A stretch of 64,000 bases of DNA, taken from NCBI GenBank assembly GCA_964036155.1, contig OZ038422.1, positions 16,763,201-16,827,200 on the forward strand. The letters are read 5' to 3'. The translations under genes were made by a program, and so were the position numbers. The stretch is from Diploscapter coronatus. Its lineage: Eukaryota; Nematoda; Chromadorea; Rhabditida; Rhabditidae. This document shows, in pieces, positions 45,701 through 58,381 of this stretch. A model generated the notes under the pieces. The model did no database searches, had not been told where the DNA came from, and saw only the letters and a list, made by a program, of their open reading frames with translations. The first letter of the stretch is position 1. Every line of letters begins with the position of its first letter.

Positions 45701-48700
45701 ACTTGTGAATCTGGCGGTTTTCATGTAAGAAGTAATTGTTGTCAATAATCATTAACAACCTACCTTAGCTTGAATGATTCGATTCGAATTAGCATCGAGT
45801 TGTACGCAAAATGCAGAGAGATGGTCGTCGATGTTGAGCAGGAAGACATCCGTCACTGCCTGGTTCTTCTCCAGCAGCATGTCGTACATTCGAAGCATGT
45901 CATGGGCCTGAAAAGCACTATTAGTTCGTTCTTTTATTCTGAATATCGAATAAAACAGACAAAAATCGTGGGAAAGCTAGGATGAAATACTATTTTTAAA
46001 ATTTGAACCAAATTCCAACTCACGTCCTGTGTGGAAACCTGATTTGGACTGCCTCCACTATCAGTACTGCCGTCATCCCTCTTCTGCCTGTCTCCTTTCT
46101 TCTTCAATTGCGTTCCCCCTTTCATCAATCTGTACGCATCCACTGCTTTTGTTATTTTGCTCACAGTATTCGGCGAGATTATGTCCAGCATTTTCATAGA
46201 CGAATCAAGAACTCGAACATACAGAATCGATTCACTGAAAGTTATTTTCTCTTTCAAATTGAAGATCAACTTTGAAATAATTCCTTTTAACAATGAATGC
46301 ACTAATTTTAAGTCATCAGAATCTCACTAATCAATTTTCAAAATTCCATCTTTTGGTAACAGAATAGCTGTCTTTAGGAAAATTATTTAAAATGAAGCTC
46401 TAACCTTCTATTATTGATAGTGTCAAGCAGCATCTGGACGAGTCTATCTGCAGTGTCCATGTCGATCGTCATTTTGTTGATTTCCTCGTTAATCACAACT
46501 ACTTTGTCAACTGCATCTAGCATGTTGCCTGAATTGGTTCGATAAAATCGATCAAAAGTAATGATTATTTGAGGATCAAACGATTTTGATAAAAAAAAAA
46601 AACCTACCATTCGAAACATCAGCATTGATAGAAGTGAGGAGATGTTGAGCAGCCAATGACACATTTTGTGGAGGGAGAACTGTGAATGGAGAGGAGAATG
46701 AAGAAGAGCAAGAGGAGTAACGATCGCACACTGACAAGGAAACCATGTAGGAGTCCCGCTGGGAGGATGAATCGGCTAAACGAAATGAATCACTTTAATG
46801 GAATTGTAAAATTCGTGGTTAACCTATGTTTTCGTTGATGAAAATGAAATATTTTTTAGAGAAAAACAAGTTGATAACTTTCAAAACTGAATAAATGAAA
46901 AATGTTTAAAAAATCAGATACCTGAAGGCAGGAAAACAGTTTGGAAACTAGTTGATGAGCGAGGAAACGATGAAGTGGATGTTGAATTGTCGCCGAAGTA
47001 GGTTATGACTGAGAAGCGATAGGATAAAGGTAAGTCGGGGTCTGTCCAGCCGTCGCCTGCAGACAACACAATTGGAGATGAGAGAGAAACAGGGGGGAAG
47101 GGCGAGATCTGAAAATCACAAAATAAAGATTGAAAATATCTGAGGTGTTCAGATATTACTTCCTAAACAGTGCTTTTTTCTATTTTATAAAAAAAAAAAA
47201 AAAGATATACTTTATATCAAGTATGTATAAAGATCTAATTTGAAGTAGAACTTTCAAATAAAAACCGAGGCTAAAGTTATGAATTCCTATATATTGCAAA
47301 AATTTGAAACTTACATCTATTATTCCAATCTGAGGAGGCGAATTTGTAGTGAGAATAATGTCAGAATAGGACTTCCCCTTGGGCGACTTGGCAGACAGTC
47401 GAATTCGATACTTCCTGCCTGCCTGCAGCCCTGTCCATTTGGGGTACAGTTCAGGGAGGTAAGGAGGAATTGTGAGAGACACGAGCACATCCATGTTCGA
47501 CAAATTGTTGAATGTAGTGCTTGCGGAGGAGAGAAATTGCGATATATCAAAAAAATCTGAAATTGTGGATTGATTTGAAAGAAAGAATAATTTTCAGAAA
47601 GTTTACATCTAGACTAAGAATTTCGCAATTTTTTGTTGAAAATTTCAATCTTTTTACTAGATCTTCATGAAAATTTGACACAGTTCGCGAATTTCTACTG
47701 GATAATAAATGAAGGAATTTCTTTTTTCTCTCTCATATCATCATTAAAATCCAGAAATATTTAAATCTAAAATCAAAATTTCGTACCAGTGATTTCGTTG
47801 TCAGTAACGACACTCCAAGTTACTTCCAAAGGACAAATTGCCCTCTCAACGATGCCATTGATCCTGAAATTACAGACCCATTTTCGCATGTTACAGGAAC
47901 CCAACTAACCTAGCATAATCATCGATGTTGATTTTGGTGTCGGCGAGCTGTTGAAAATCGACTTGGGGAATCTGTTCAGAGACAACAGAAATAATGCAAT
48001 TCGATGAGGCTGATAGATTCGATGCAGTCACCACATCGCTTACATTCACTCTGCAGTTTCCATCATTTTTAATTGAAAAGTATTTGGCAATATGTGGCAT
48101 CATCATGAAATTCAACATAGACTAAGAAATTAGAAAATAGCTAAAAAATACTATCGACCTATCAACTTTTCATTCTTGGCAATCTGAAAAAGTAGTAACG
48201 GTAGTAGCATAAAAATGGTATAGAGAAAAATAAAAGGCTATTCCACACGATTTCGTAGATTACTATTAGGTTGGATAGAAAGTCCTGCACCAAAAATAAC
48301 ATTTTATAAATTTATTGATAACTTCATTAATAACAACAGCTAATCAACAATATAACCACCAAATATGTCCATCACTTTCGCCCATCTAGTGGACAGATCG
48401 TTGATGCCCTACGCCCAGTATTCAGGAGACTGTGACGCGAAGAAGTCGTCGACTGCTGTTTTGAGGTCGTCGTCTTTGTCGATTTTTTTCTCTCGTAGGT
48501 GGAGCTTCAAAGGACGGAACAAATAGTAGTCTGATGGAGCGAGGCCCAGCGAATATGATGAGTGAATGATCAGATGCCAGCCGAGCTTTGTGGTCTTTTG
48601 GTGGGTGCCCGAAGCGACGTGTAGTCGCGCATTGTCATGCAGAAAGTGGACAATTTAGCGTCTCGGCCGTTTTTCTCGAATTGTGTCGACCAATTTCTGA

Positions 48701-51700
48701 AGCTGATCGATGTAGATGGTAACTGTGACAGTCCTGCTTGCAGGAAACAGCTTGTAGTATATCGACCCTTTCGCGTCCCACCAAACGGAGAGGAAATGTT
48801 TGCGTTGGTGGGGTTCGGTTTCGACTGCGTTGGTGGCTCTGCGTCGCGTGGGAGCCAGATGGCGTGTCGTGTATCGTTGTCGTAAAGAATCCAGCTCTCA
48901 TCTCCAATCATTAGATTTTTCAAAAATTCCTTTCGGTGCAGACGGAGGGGGAGAGACTGACAGGTGTTAACACGCACTTTTTTATGGTTGTCGGTCAGCT
49001 GATGGGGGTTCATCTCGATTGAATTTTTCGATAGCTGAAACCGTGGAAATGGGCAACGATGGTGGTATTGGAGCACCCGAGTATCGTCTCCAATTCTCAC
49101 GTGGTAGCTTCCGGATTGACCTTGATAGCGCTCTACAATTCGTTGTTTTCGATGGAGTATGGTCGTTCACTGCGCTCATTTTCTTGGAGGCTCGTATCTC
49201 CTGCCGCGACGCGATAGAACCAGCGGTTGACTGTCCAACAGGAAGCAATGCTCTCACCGAATGTATTGTTGATGTTAGCGGTCACTTTGCTTGCGTTGCT
49301 ATTTTGGTGCCACTCGTAGTAGATGACTGTTCAAAGTTGGGGTTCGCTTATAATAATCGTAAGTCACCAAACCCCTGGGCGTGGGCCCTTATATACCCAT
49401 GTGGTGATAGCTTAGAGAACATTCTACAAGGTTCTCACACTTATTAGGGCATTCGACTCATTTTTAGAAAATTATAGATTTTTTAAATTTTTGGTGCAGG
49501 ACTTTCTATCCAACCTAATATATTATTACGCGTTACTGCTTTTTTCATATTGCCTCACTTCTTTCTCAAAGCTCCTTCATGTTTAAAGTTTCTCTCACTC
49601 CTATATAGTAATTAAAAACCCTTACATCATATTAGCCTTCAGCGTTCCTTTGGGAATCCTGAGTATGGCGCTGTGGGTGTTGACGGCCTCTTGTTTGCAG
49701 ATGTCCTCCCTCGTCCTCTGTTCTATGCAGCTCCATTCGTGCTTCACACTGCCCTCCCTGTCATTCGGATTCCTCGAGCTGCTTCCGTCCACCTTCAACT
49801 CCATTTCTTCTGCCACTGTCCAATAGCTGCAATCCACACTCCCAATCAGGGGCATCTGACCAAACTGAAACGAAAAGACACATGAAATTCGCTTCTTGCA
49901 AAAACGGATAAGAAATTTCGTGGAACAACGAATGGGACCCCTGTATCATTGATCAGTTCAGCATGACTACCATTCGTAAAATTCACCATGGCCTAGGGAT
50001 GAGGAGCGTAGGGAAATAACTGATGAATCTTACAAATAGTCGCCTTGGTGAATATTATACAGGAGGTTCAAATATGTATGTAATCAAAAAGTCGAGACAG
50101 ATTCATCAAACATCTTCATTTTTTCTTCAAAATTACGTGAAGACCAACATGTCTATTTTCGGAAAATTAATTTCGAAGAAAAGTAATTACCGTAATGGTT
50201 CGCTCATCCTCAGCCTTCAAATGCGCACTTGCATTGTTTTCATCCTGATATTCAGCAGTCAGCCGAATTGCGAGCAGATCGAAGGAAGCGTAGGAGAATT
50301 CGGGAATGACGAGCTGTCTGCTCGTGTCTGTCAGATTGCCGTTTATGAACCAATTGAAACGCATATCGTTGGGCAAGAACGTGCCATTGCACATATAGAA
50401 GACTGCTTCTGCCTGTAAATCAATGGTCAATCGATTTGCAGGAAAATTTCAGGTTTTGTATTAGAAATGGTTGAGGATAGATAAGCAGCGCTATTCAGTT
50501 TCACAGTGAACTAAATATTAGGATTAGTTTGTGAGTTATCTCAGACCTTTCACATCTTCATATTCTTATCGGAGAACAATTATATTTAAAAAAAAAAAAA
50601 AGAAAGTGATAATCTTACCGTAAGCACCAGCGGAAGAGAAGGATAAGGAACTGATGAAGGCAGACCGGAAATAGAGACGGAGAGCAGAGAAGCGGAGGAA
50701 GAAGGAGAGATGCTGAGTGGGTTAGAAGTGGTGCAGCGAGAGACGAAGTTACAGGCAGTCACTTGCAGAGATAAAGAACGGGTTATCTGAAAGAAAAACG
50801 ATAGAACAATGTGAAGTATGATGAAGTGTGCACACCCATGAACACGGAATGGAAAGATTTCGTGATTCGAAAGAGCTGATTAAATTGACGAGTTGAGGAT
50901 CGAGTCCTGAAAGATATTAACCATGATTCATCCAAAACTAAGCTGATCTTCATCATGAAAACTCATTCAAATTATTGGCTCATAGACAATTTAGAGAGCA
51001 TTATGATAGATTTTCTACTAATAGCAAATCTTTTTAGCAACGTACCATCAACAGATCCACGTATCTTCCATTGGTATTGCATCGACTGTCTTCCATCTCC
51101 CAAAACCTGTCTGATGTCGAACACTGCATTTCCACAGGACAATGTCTTTTCGGGGTGCTTCACTGCGAAACTGGGTGCTATCTAAAACTATTCGGTAATT
51201 TTGTATGTTTGTAGAGTAATTTTACCGGATTCAATGGTTCTTCGACAGTTGTCTTGCACGACTTCAAGCATTTGATTGTGATTGAAGAATGAGGAAGGAG
51301 AGATGGAAAGGAGCCAAATGCAACCGAAGCAGAATTGGAATCCCCCATGCAAATGGAAGAATCTGAAAATTAAAAAAAAGAAAAAGCTTAATATTCTCAC
51401 AATTAAGAAAGGCTGACTTATAATCTACCATAATTTCAATTGCTACCTCCAAATTTGTGTGCGACATTGATGAGAGAAGAGCAATTGAATATGCCTTCAG
51501 GGAAGCATCCATCTGTAGCTTCGAGTGAGAGACCGAGAAGATCGTCATTGAAACGAGCAAAACAGGAATCGCGAGAAGGAAGAGTGGATCGGATTTGCGG
51601 AGATGAAGTTGACGGACGGACAGTCTGTGTCGGAACTGTAGCCCTAGGTTGAGAAGTTGTCATTGAAGTGGAAGTGGAAGAAGAAGAAGAAGAAGATTGG

Positions 51701-54700
51701 CTTGTGGATGATAACTGGGTTGCTGCCGTAGTCAATTGAGTTGTTGATTGTGCAGGAGGTGTCGTATCAAATCTAATTGTTATTGAAGTATCATCTTCCT
51801 CTCGCGGTTTTGTCGTTGATTGAGTTATTGAAGGACTTTTTGTCGTCGAAATCACAAATCCATTTCTGAAAAAAACGAACGAACGAAGAAGAAGATTTTC
51901 AAATGATTTTTAAAGCTTACTGATATTTGAGAGTTGAGTCAGCCAGTAGTAAAGATCGCACAAACCATATTCTGTTGGAATTCTCTCGAATTGAGCAGAC
52001 TAACGAAGATGCATTCAAAGATTCATATCTCCCTGAAATCATTTGTATTTGAAGAAGAAAAGTTCTCATACCGCTATCATCTTGGCAGTAAAAGTCCTGA
52101 CTGAATTGAGAGGGAAGTGGCTGAATAAACCGTGGAATGACAGCTTTCTGAGTTTCTTCCACAGAATAATCCTTCAGCTGAATGAGCTCTCGAAAGTCGA
52201 ACACACTCAAACTCCAGTTATGGGCTGACCAGTCTGAAATCATTTCTAATCACGAAACTGGTCTTCATTTTTGATTTTATAAACAGAATTATATCTCGTT
52301 GGATCTCGAGAAAATTTTATGAGAAAACAATCATTGCCATCCTCGAAAATGAACTTTCAGGTGAATGAAACATTGATAACCTGCATTGTCGACCGAGCAG
52401 AGCACATAATAGTTGTCGGGTTGAACACCTGCAGGAACAGTCAGAGTGAATCGAGTGCTACTCACATCTTTCGTGTCCAATTCGATGTCGATTTCTCTGG
52501 TTTTGCTCAAAATCTTGCAGCCTCTCATATCTTTCGGATCTACTGGATTTTGCAATTCCATCTGGAAAAAGATAACGATTTCTGAATCTTAGTTTGATAG
52601 TATAGAAAAGAGGAGCATAAAATAACTGAATAAGATATTCGTGTCCTTCAAAAATCCGATATTCTTATACCTTCTTTTTCTATGGAAAAATTATCTTACC
52701 ATAACTTTACTCTCGACATTTGAATCGACAATACTCGGTTCAATAACTTTGACTCCATTAGGATGATAGTCTTGTGTGCTCACAGAACTTGATGTTGATT
52801 CGGTTGGAGAAGTGAATGAAACAGACCTAAATAAAGGAGTTATCTTTCAGAAGATAAAAGTAGAAGTTACGATGGTTTCAAAGATGACAATTGCATCTCA
52901 TCATGCTTCGCAGTAGAAGGAGGAACAATCAACTCACTAGTTTCATGCGAAGACGCAATTTCATTGTGTGCAGTTGTAGGAAGTTCATTCCTATAAGTTC
53001 GCATGCTTATTTGGTGATGCATAGAAGTAGAAGATGACAGTGAATTAGTTTCCTCAAGCAGATTTTGCTCGGATGTAATTTCTTTAGCTGTGGATGTTCG
53101 TTTTTCATAAGTACCATAGCCAATGCTTGTCTCATGAGTGGAGGGATTTGTCGATGATTGAATTCCTGTTGCATTCCTTACAGATGTAGGAGTTATTCGA
53201 GTAGAACTACTATCATTCCTATTCTTTGAAGACCGTCTTGTCTGCGTTGCACAGGTGGTTCCGTTACTATCTCTTCCATGCCAAGTTGTATTCCATTCAT
53301 CTTCACGCATCCAATTATCATCAGTTTCTTCACTAACTTCATCGCTGTCATTTTTCCTGTTTCTATTCAGCACGTCAAGCATTGCATGCACAGACCACCT
53401 GTATAAAAATGGGTGTACATCGTATGCACCGAAAATATAGAAATGGTCTTTGCGCACCAAAAGTAATTTATGCATCCTAAAATAGACTGGCACCTTACCC
53501 TATACCTATCCCTCTAGCCTTGCCCTAAATACATAGCTCAACATTGATTAAGCAGATTCATGATTATACTTATGAAATCCAAATAATTTTTAGGAGCGAT
53601 AGTAGTTCAATTTTCATAAGTTAGATCTTGTGTCATGGACTAATTTTCTGATTTTTATATCAAACAGTCAAGACTAATTTACTCAATTTCTAAATTTGTA
53701 ACTCCATGTAAACAATATGAGTTTGGTGTGCAGGGACTGTTTCCCACAAAAATCATGCAATTTACTGCCACGAAGACAATGGTATGGAAAGTAAGTTTGA
53801 TTATTGAAAATCGTACTCGAAAAAATATGAAAAATCCTTCCCATTCTACCATAGAAAATGAAGACAAACTAACTCCGATGAAACGGATGGGCAGAGTCGG
53901 AATGCCTGATTCGTAAGTGGAAGTGAGGCACAGTTCTAAAAATCGAAAATTTGTTTAAATTCGTGAAATCTTAGCCTACCGAGCATTGCGAGACGTTAAA
54001 AGCAACTGGTTGAGTGTCGTCTTCGAGAGGAACGAGGGAAGGGTCCCAGAGAATGAATGCAAAGATGAGGCAGGAGGATGACACATCAAATGAAGACGAG
54101 CTGGTCGAGAATGATAGGAGAGAATTTGGTGGAAAGAGCAGAACCTGAAGACATATCGTGTCTTTGAAAAAACAATAAAGTTTCACGAGAAACACGATTA
54201 GAAGAGGACAATGGTTTCGAATTTGAGATAACTGAAATGCTACAAACAATTTGGAAGCAAAGGTGAATGATAAAATGACTTCAAAAATTTTGGAAGACAA
54301 ATGAAAAATAATAACGAAAAAAATTCATAGAAGAAAAACTAACTTTCTGTGGATCACCATTGTAGAAAGAAAAGTCGAAATGATAGAAGGGAAGGGCGGA
54401 TGTGAAGGCAGAAACTAATGTGGACTGGTTGGAGAAATATACTGGCAGAGGCAGAGGAGTGGTGCCACATTTCCACTGAACTATTGAAGAATTGCCTGAT
54501 TCCAGAATCTGAATCACAAGAACAATATTCATATATTTTTAGAAAGAAACAACAGCTATCGCTCACCAAAAGTCCGAACTTCTCTTTGTTCAACAAAATT
54601 TTCCCAGCCAAATTCGAAACTTCAATCGATGTGCTGCTCTCATCTCCTTGCAGTAACTGTGGAATGTCGCCTTGGGATAGCTGCGGATCTCCAATGACAT

Positions 54701-54945
54701 CATATGGTTCTGAAAAGACGCATGAATGAACAAGCAAGATGAAAGAAAAATATGCATAATTTCAGCTTTAAAACATCAAATATCGAGTGTCAAAAAGTGA
54801 GAACTTAAAGAAAAATACCTCGTTGATTCGTCCAGCCACAGGGATTCTTCTCTCCATAGCACTGCCAAACAGAGACGGTATTGGAAAGGGGAATGAGACT
54901 AATGAAGTGAAGGAGTGATAACAGGTAGAAATTAACAGGAATCAT
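42743..54945 (-). CDS. Large single-pass surface protein with Ser/Thr-rich stalks and REJ-type region
   Basis: An ATG at 54945 gives a signal peptide (MIPVNFYLLSLLHFISLIPL) in exon 54945-54819. More than 25 exons follow to the stop at 42743. Two mucin-like exons (53398-52871 and 51864-51447) are dense in Ser, Thr and Asn. REJ-type modules follow: RFNWFINGNLTDTSRQL with LAIRLTAEY (about 50400-50190), then LKVDGSSSRNPNDREGSVKH with EWSC...C...ILRIPKGTL (to 49626), then NSPPQIGIID and DPDLPLSYRFSVITYFGD (about 47300-46980). They match the REJ region of polycystin-1-like and sea urchin sperm receptor proteins. A GAIN-like stretch with N-glycosylation sites precedes one membrane helix (IVLSIVISTTLVIFLLFL, exon 43198-43080) and a basic tail of about 75 residues. 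There is no polycystin channel. Exon joins are only partly checked and two genes cannot be excluded. Mariner copy 1 lies in the intron 48051-49625. Confidence 0.65.
48264..49520 (-). mobile_element. Mariner (Tc1/mariner, DD34D) element, copy 1, inactive
   Basis: The element covers 48266-49518 (1253 bp) and is flanked by TA (48264-48265 and 49519-49520). Terminal repeats are 32 bp and perfect, beginning TTAGGTTGGATAGAAAGTCC. Transposase remnants run on the minus strand and correspond frame for frame to copy 2 at 56654-57906. The coding region is broken by the same stops and frameshifts, so no full transposase can be made. It is inserted in an intron of the REJ-type gene, in the same orientation as that gene. 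Confidence 0.95.
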
Positions 54946-55374
54946 GATGACAAAGAGGGAAGGACAACATTATCTTGGAGAGTCATATTGCCATTCGAAT
55001 AGAATGCGAAGGAGTGAACAAACGCAGCGCAGCAATTTCAGATCTGCATTATTTTAATCCAACGACAAGTTGCTATGCGACATAAGCAGGGCGACTCTCA
55101 AGAGAGAGGTTTCATATCGAAAGTCTTTTTTCACAATTATTGAAAATGAGCTATGAGTTGTTGTGGACATTCGATTATTTGATGAAAATGACAAATGACA
55201 CATTTTCTATACGTACAAAAATAATATAGTGCGCAAACATATTCTAAAAGTTGCTTGCAAAGCTTTATTCAATACCGAAATTTCACAATTCAAATCAAAT
55301 GAAAAATTTAATATTTATCAATTAGCGGTTCAATTACGATCAATATGTGATGAAAGTAAAAAATGAATGATCCT
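54946..55374. other. Intergenic: REJ-type gene upstream and secreted gene B 3' region
   Basis: Both neighbours are on the minus strand. From about 55230 the sequence is part of the segmental duplication shared with 2360 onwards. No gene is seen. Confidence 0.5.
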
Positions 55375-58300
55375 TCAATTGGTTTTGATGGCGGGAACAT
55401 TTCTGTACTTGTTTACATACTTCTTCTCTTCCAGCCCAGGCGTCTTGAGGTCTTTTTCTTCTTTATCCTATCAGTCTTCTTCTAAAATCGTTATTTGAAT
55501 TTTAGTTTGGTAATAGAAGTGCTTTTCTCTCTCAAAGCCTCGAAAAAACACTTGCTAATGTCTAGTGGCACTTTTCCCGTTCTTTCATTGTATTATGACA
55601 GGGACTATCACTTGTTGAGGCTATGACAACTGCCTTTGGTTTTCTTGTTTTACTGTGTGGATCCGACACAACTTCCCCATCTGACAACACTCGATAATAG
55701 CGGAGATTTTTTGCAAAAGAGAAATTGGTAGGCCGAGATCAGAAACGAGATGAATGGGCTTTTATTCATTTTGGCTATAGGATAACATGCTAATTCCATA
55801 TCGCGCCACTGCTTGCTGATCGTAATCCATTCTATTCTAACTTTTTCTTTAAAAATATAAAATCTAACCTTGTGCGTCTTCTTCAGCATCCCGAGTTCCT
55901 CAAAGTCCTCGACAGTTAATCCAGCGAAAATTTTAGAGATCTAAAATAAGGTGACAATTATTAGGACGAAGACTCAATTATATTTATCATATCGGTGTAT
56001 TCGTGTCTGAATAAGGTATGTCCTAAAAATATCAACTGAAGTTTACGGAAAAGGCTAATCAAAATAGTACGGAAAAGGGTGAGATGAGAATTTTTTGGAC
56101 AGACCTGGTCTTAAGTTCGAAGAAACAAAATTAGTTGCAAGACAAAACTTACCTCTTTATCAAGTTCGGCGTCAGGTTTCTCGATGATCTCGTAGAAATT
56201 CATTCGGAAGTCGCTCATTGCATCTATGAAATCCTTTACCTAAATAAAATTCCGAGCTCAAGCCAGGTAATTTTTATAGCTTACTCCTGGACTAGCTTCA
56301 TTGTAGGTTTCTTTACTGAACAAGTAGACTAACTTTCTCATCTCTTTGAGCTCCATTTTGACTAGTTTCTAAGATATTTATTTAAAATTTTATACCATTT
56401 ATGTGAGTATGTTTTCTTTGATCTTGAAAATTTCTATGTTATTTTTCCTCTAGTTTTGAAATAATAAGAAATATTCTGAAAAATATACTAATTTTATTTT
56501 TGCCAAAAAAGTATTTAAATTCATACATTTCCGGTCGTAGATCCTTTGTGTTTTTTAGCAATGGCCTTCAGAGCCCTTATCTTATAGGCGTCAGACTTGG
56601 AGCTGTCGACCATGATACGAGTTGCCTGGACAATTTAGATCTTTAGATAATTATTAGGTTGGATAGAAAGTCCTGCACCAAAAATTTAAAAAATCTATAA
56701 TTTTCTAAAAATGAGTCGAATGCCCTAATAAGTGTGAGAACCTTGTAGAATGTTCTCTAAGCTATCACCACATGGGTATATAAGGGCCCACGCCCAGGGG
56801 TTTGGTGACTTACGATTATTATAAGCGAACCCCAACTTTGAACAGTCATCTACTACGAGTGGCACCAAAATAGCAACGCAAGCAAAGTGACCGCTAACAT
56901 CAACAATACATTCGGTGAGAGCATTGCTTCCTGTTGGACAGTCAACCGCTGGTTCTATCGCGTCGCGGCAGGAGATACGAGCCTCCAAGAAAATGAGCGC
57001 AGTGAACGACCATACTCCATCGAAAACAACGAATTGTAGAGCGCTATCAAGGTCAATCCGGAAGCTACCACGTGAGAATTGGAGACGATACTCGGGTGCT
57101 CCAATACCACCATCGTTGCCCATTTCCACGGTTTCAGCTATCGAAAAATTCAATCGAGATGAACCCCCATCAGCTGACCGACAACCATAAAAAAGTGCGT
57201 GTTAACACCTGTCAGTCTCTCCCCCTCCGTCTGCACCGAAAGGAATTTTTGAAAAATCTAATGATTGGAGATGAGAGCTGGATTCTTTACGACAACGATA
57301 CACGACACGCCATCTGGCTCCCACGCGACGCAGAGCCACCAACGCAGTCGAAACCGAACCCCACCAACGCAAACATTTCCTCTCCGTTTGGTGGGACGCG
57401 AAAGGGTCGATATACTACAAGCTGTTTCCTGCAAGCAGGACTGTCACAGTTACCATCTACATCGATCAGCTTCAGAAATTGGTCGACACAATTCGAGAAA
57501 AACGGCCGAGACGCTAAATTGTCCACTTTCTGCATGACAATGCGCGACTACACGTCGCTTCGGGCACCCACCAAAAGACCACAAAGCTCGGCTGGCATCT
57601 GATCATTCACTCATCATATTCGCTGGGCCTCGCTCCATCAGACTACTATTTGTTCCGTCCTTTGAAGCTCCACCTACGAGAGAAAAAAATCGACAAAGAC
57701 GACGACCTCAAAACAGCAGTCGACGACTTCTTCGCGTCACAGTCTCCTGAATACTGGGCGTAGGGCATCAACGATCTGTCCACTAGATGGGCGAAAGTGA
57801 TGGACATATTTGGTGGTTATATTGTTGATTAGCTGTTGTTATTAATGAAGTTATCAATAAATTTATAAAATGTTATTTTTGGTGCAGGACTTTCTATCCA
57901 ACCTAATACAATGAAAAATAATGCCATCCTGTATTCTACACTCATATTTACTCTCAAATTTCACAGGAGTTTTCAGAGAAGCTGGGAATAGAATACGGGA
58001 GGACGATATTGATCAATATTTTAGGAAGAGGAAATCTTAAGAAACTACCTTCTTGAGGCTATCAATTTCTTTGTCCGACAATTCTCCCTTGATTACGGCT
58101 CCGACCAGCTTAGTCGCTGTTTTGAAAGTGTCAACTGAAATCTTTAAGTTAATCTTTTGAACAACTTTGGATGCTAGTTAATTTATTCCATTAATAAATA
58201 CTATATTTACAAAGAAAAAAGCTCTGCGTAATTATAGAGGTAAGTGCTCAGTTTGTGAAAATAATCAGTATTCTCTAAAATTTTTACCCAATGGAACGAG

Positions 58301-58381
58301 TCTTGGATCCACGGCTGGTCTCGATTGGATGCCGATAATGCAAAGGCCAGCGACAGCCAAGAACAGGGTAGTTTTGAGCAT
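55375..58381 (-). CDS. Secreted alpha-helical protein, copy B (FAR-like or DUF148-like)
   Basis: Seven exons: 58381-58288, 58134-58049, 56625-56527, 56368-56285, 56239-56153, 55940-55869 and 55467-55375; 615 bases, 204 residues. All introns but the first are phase 0, as in copy A. The signal peptide MLKTTLFLAVAGLCIIGIQS is nearly identical to A; the mature part has changed much more. The last exon reads DKEEKDLKTPGLEEKKYVNK and ends NVPAIKTN. The mature protein is charged, cysteine-free and predicted helical. A lipid-binding (FAR) or SXP/RAL-2-type (DUF148) secreted protein is possible, but this is a guess from composition. Intron 2 (56626-58048) holds mariner copy 2 in antisense orientation. 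TTTCAG lies 5 bases before the ATG. Confidence 0.8.
56652..57908 (+). mobile_element. Mariner (Tc1/mariner, DD34D) element, copy 2, inactive
   Basis: The element covers 56654-57906 (1253 bp), with TA on both sides (56652-56653 and 57907-57908) and 32-bp perfect terminal repeats. Transposase remnants in order on the plus strand: a helix-turn-helix part around VNRWFYRVAAGDTSLQENER, then GDESWILYDND (first Asp), SVWWDAKGSIYYKLFPA, HDNARLHVASGT (second Asp) and YSLGLAPSDYYLF (third Asp). Exactly 34 residues separate the second and third Asp, the DD34D spacing of mariner. The coding sequence is split over all three frames by at least two frameshifts and several stops (after NNEL, EATT, IQSR and KRPRR). 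No difference from copy 1 is seen in the translated or terminal sequence. Confidence 0.95.

Noticed and set aside
48570..49447. Several overlapping open frames of 82-176 codons, repeated at 56725-57602
   Set aside because: They are fragments and antisense shadows of the broken mariner transposase, explained by the two elements.
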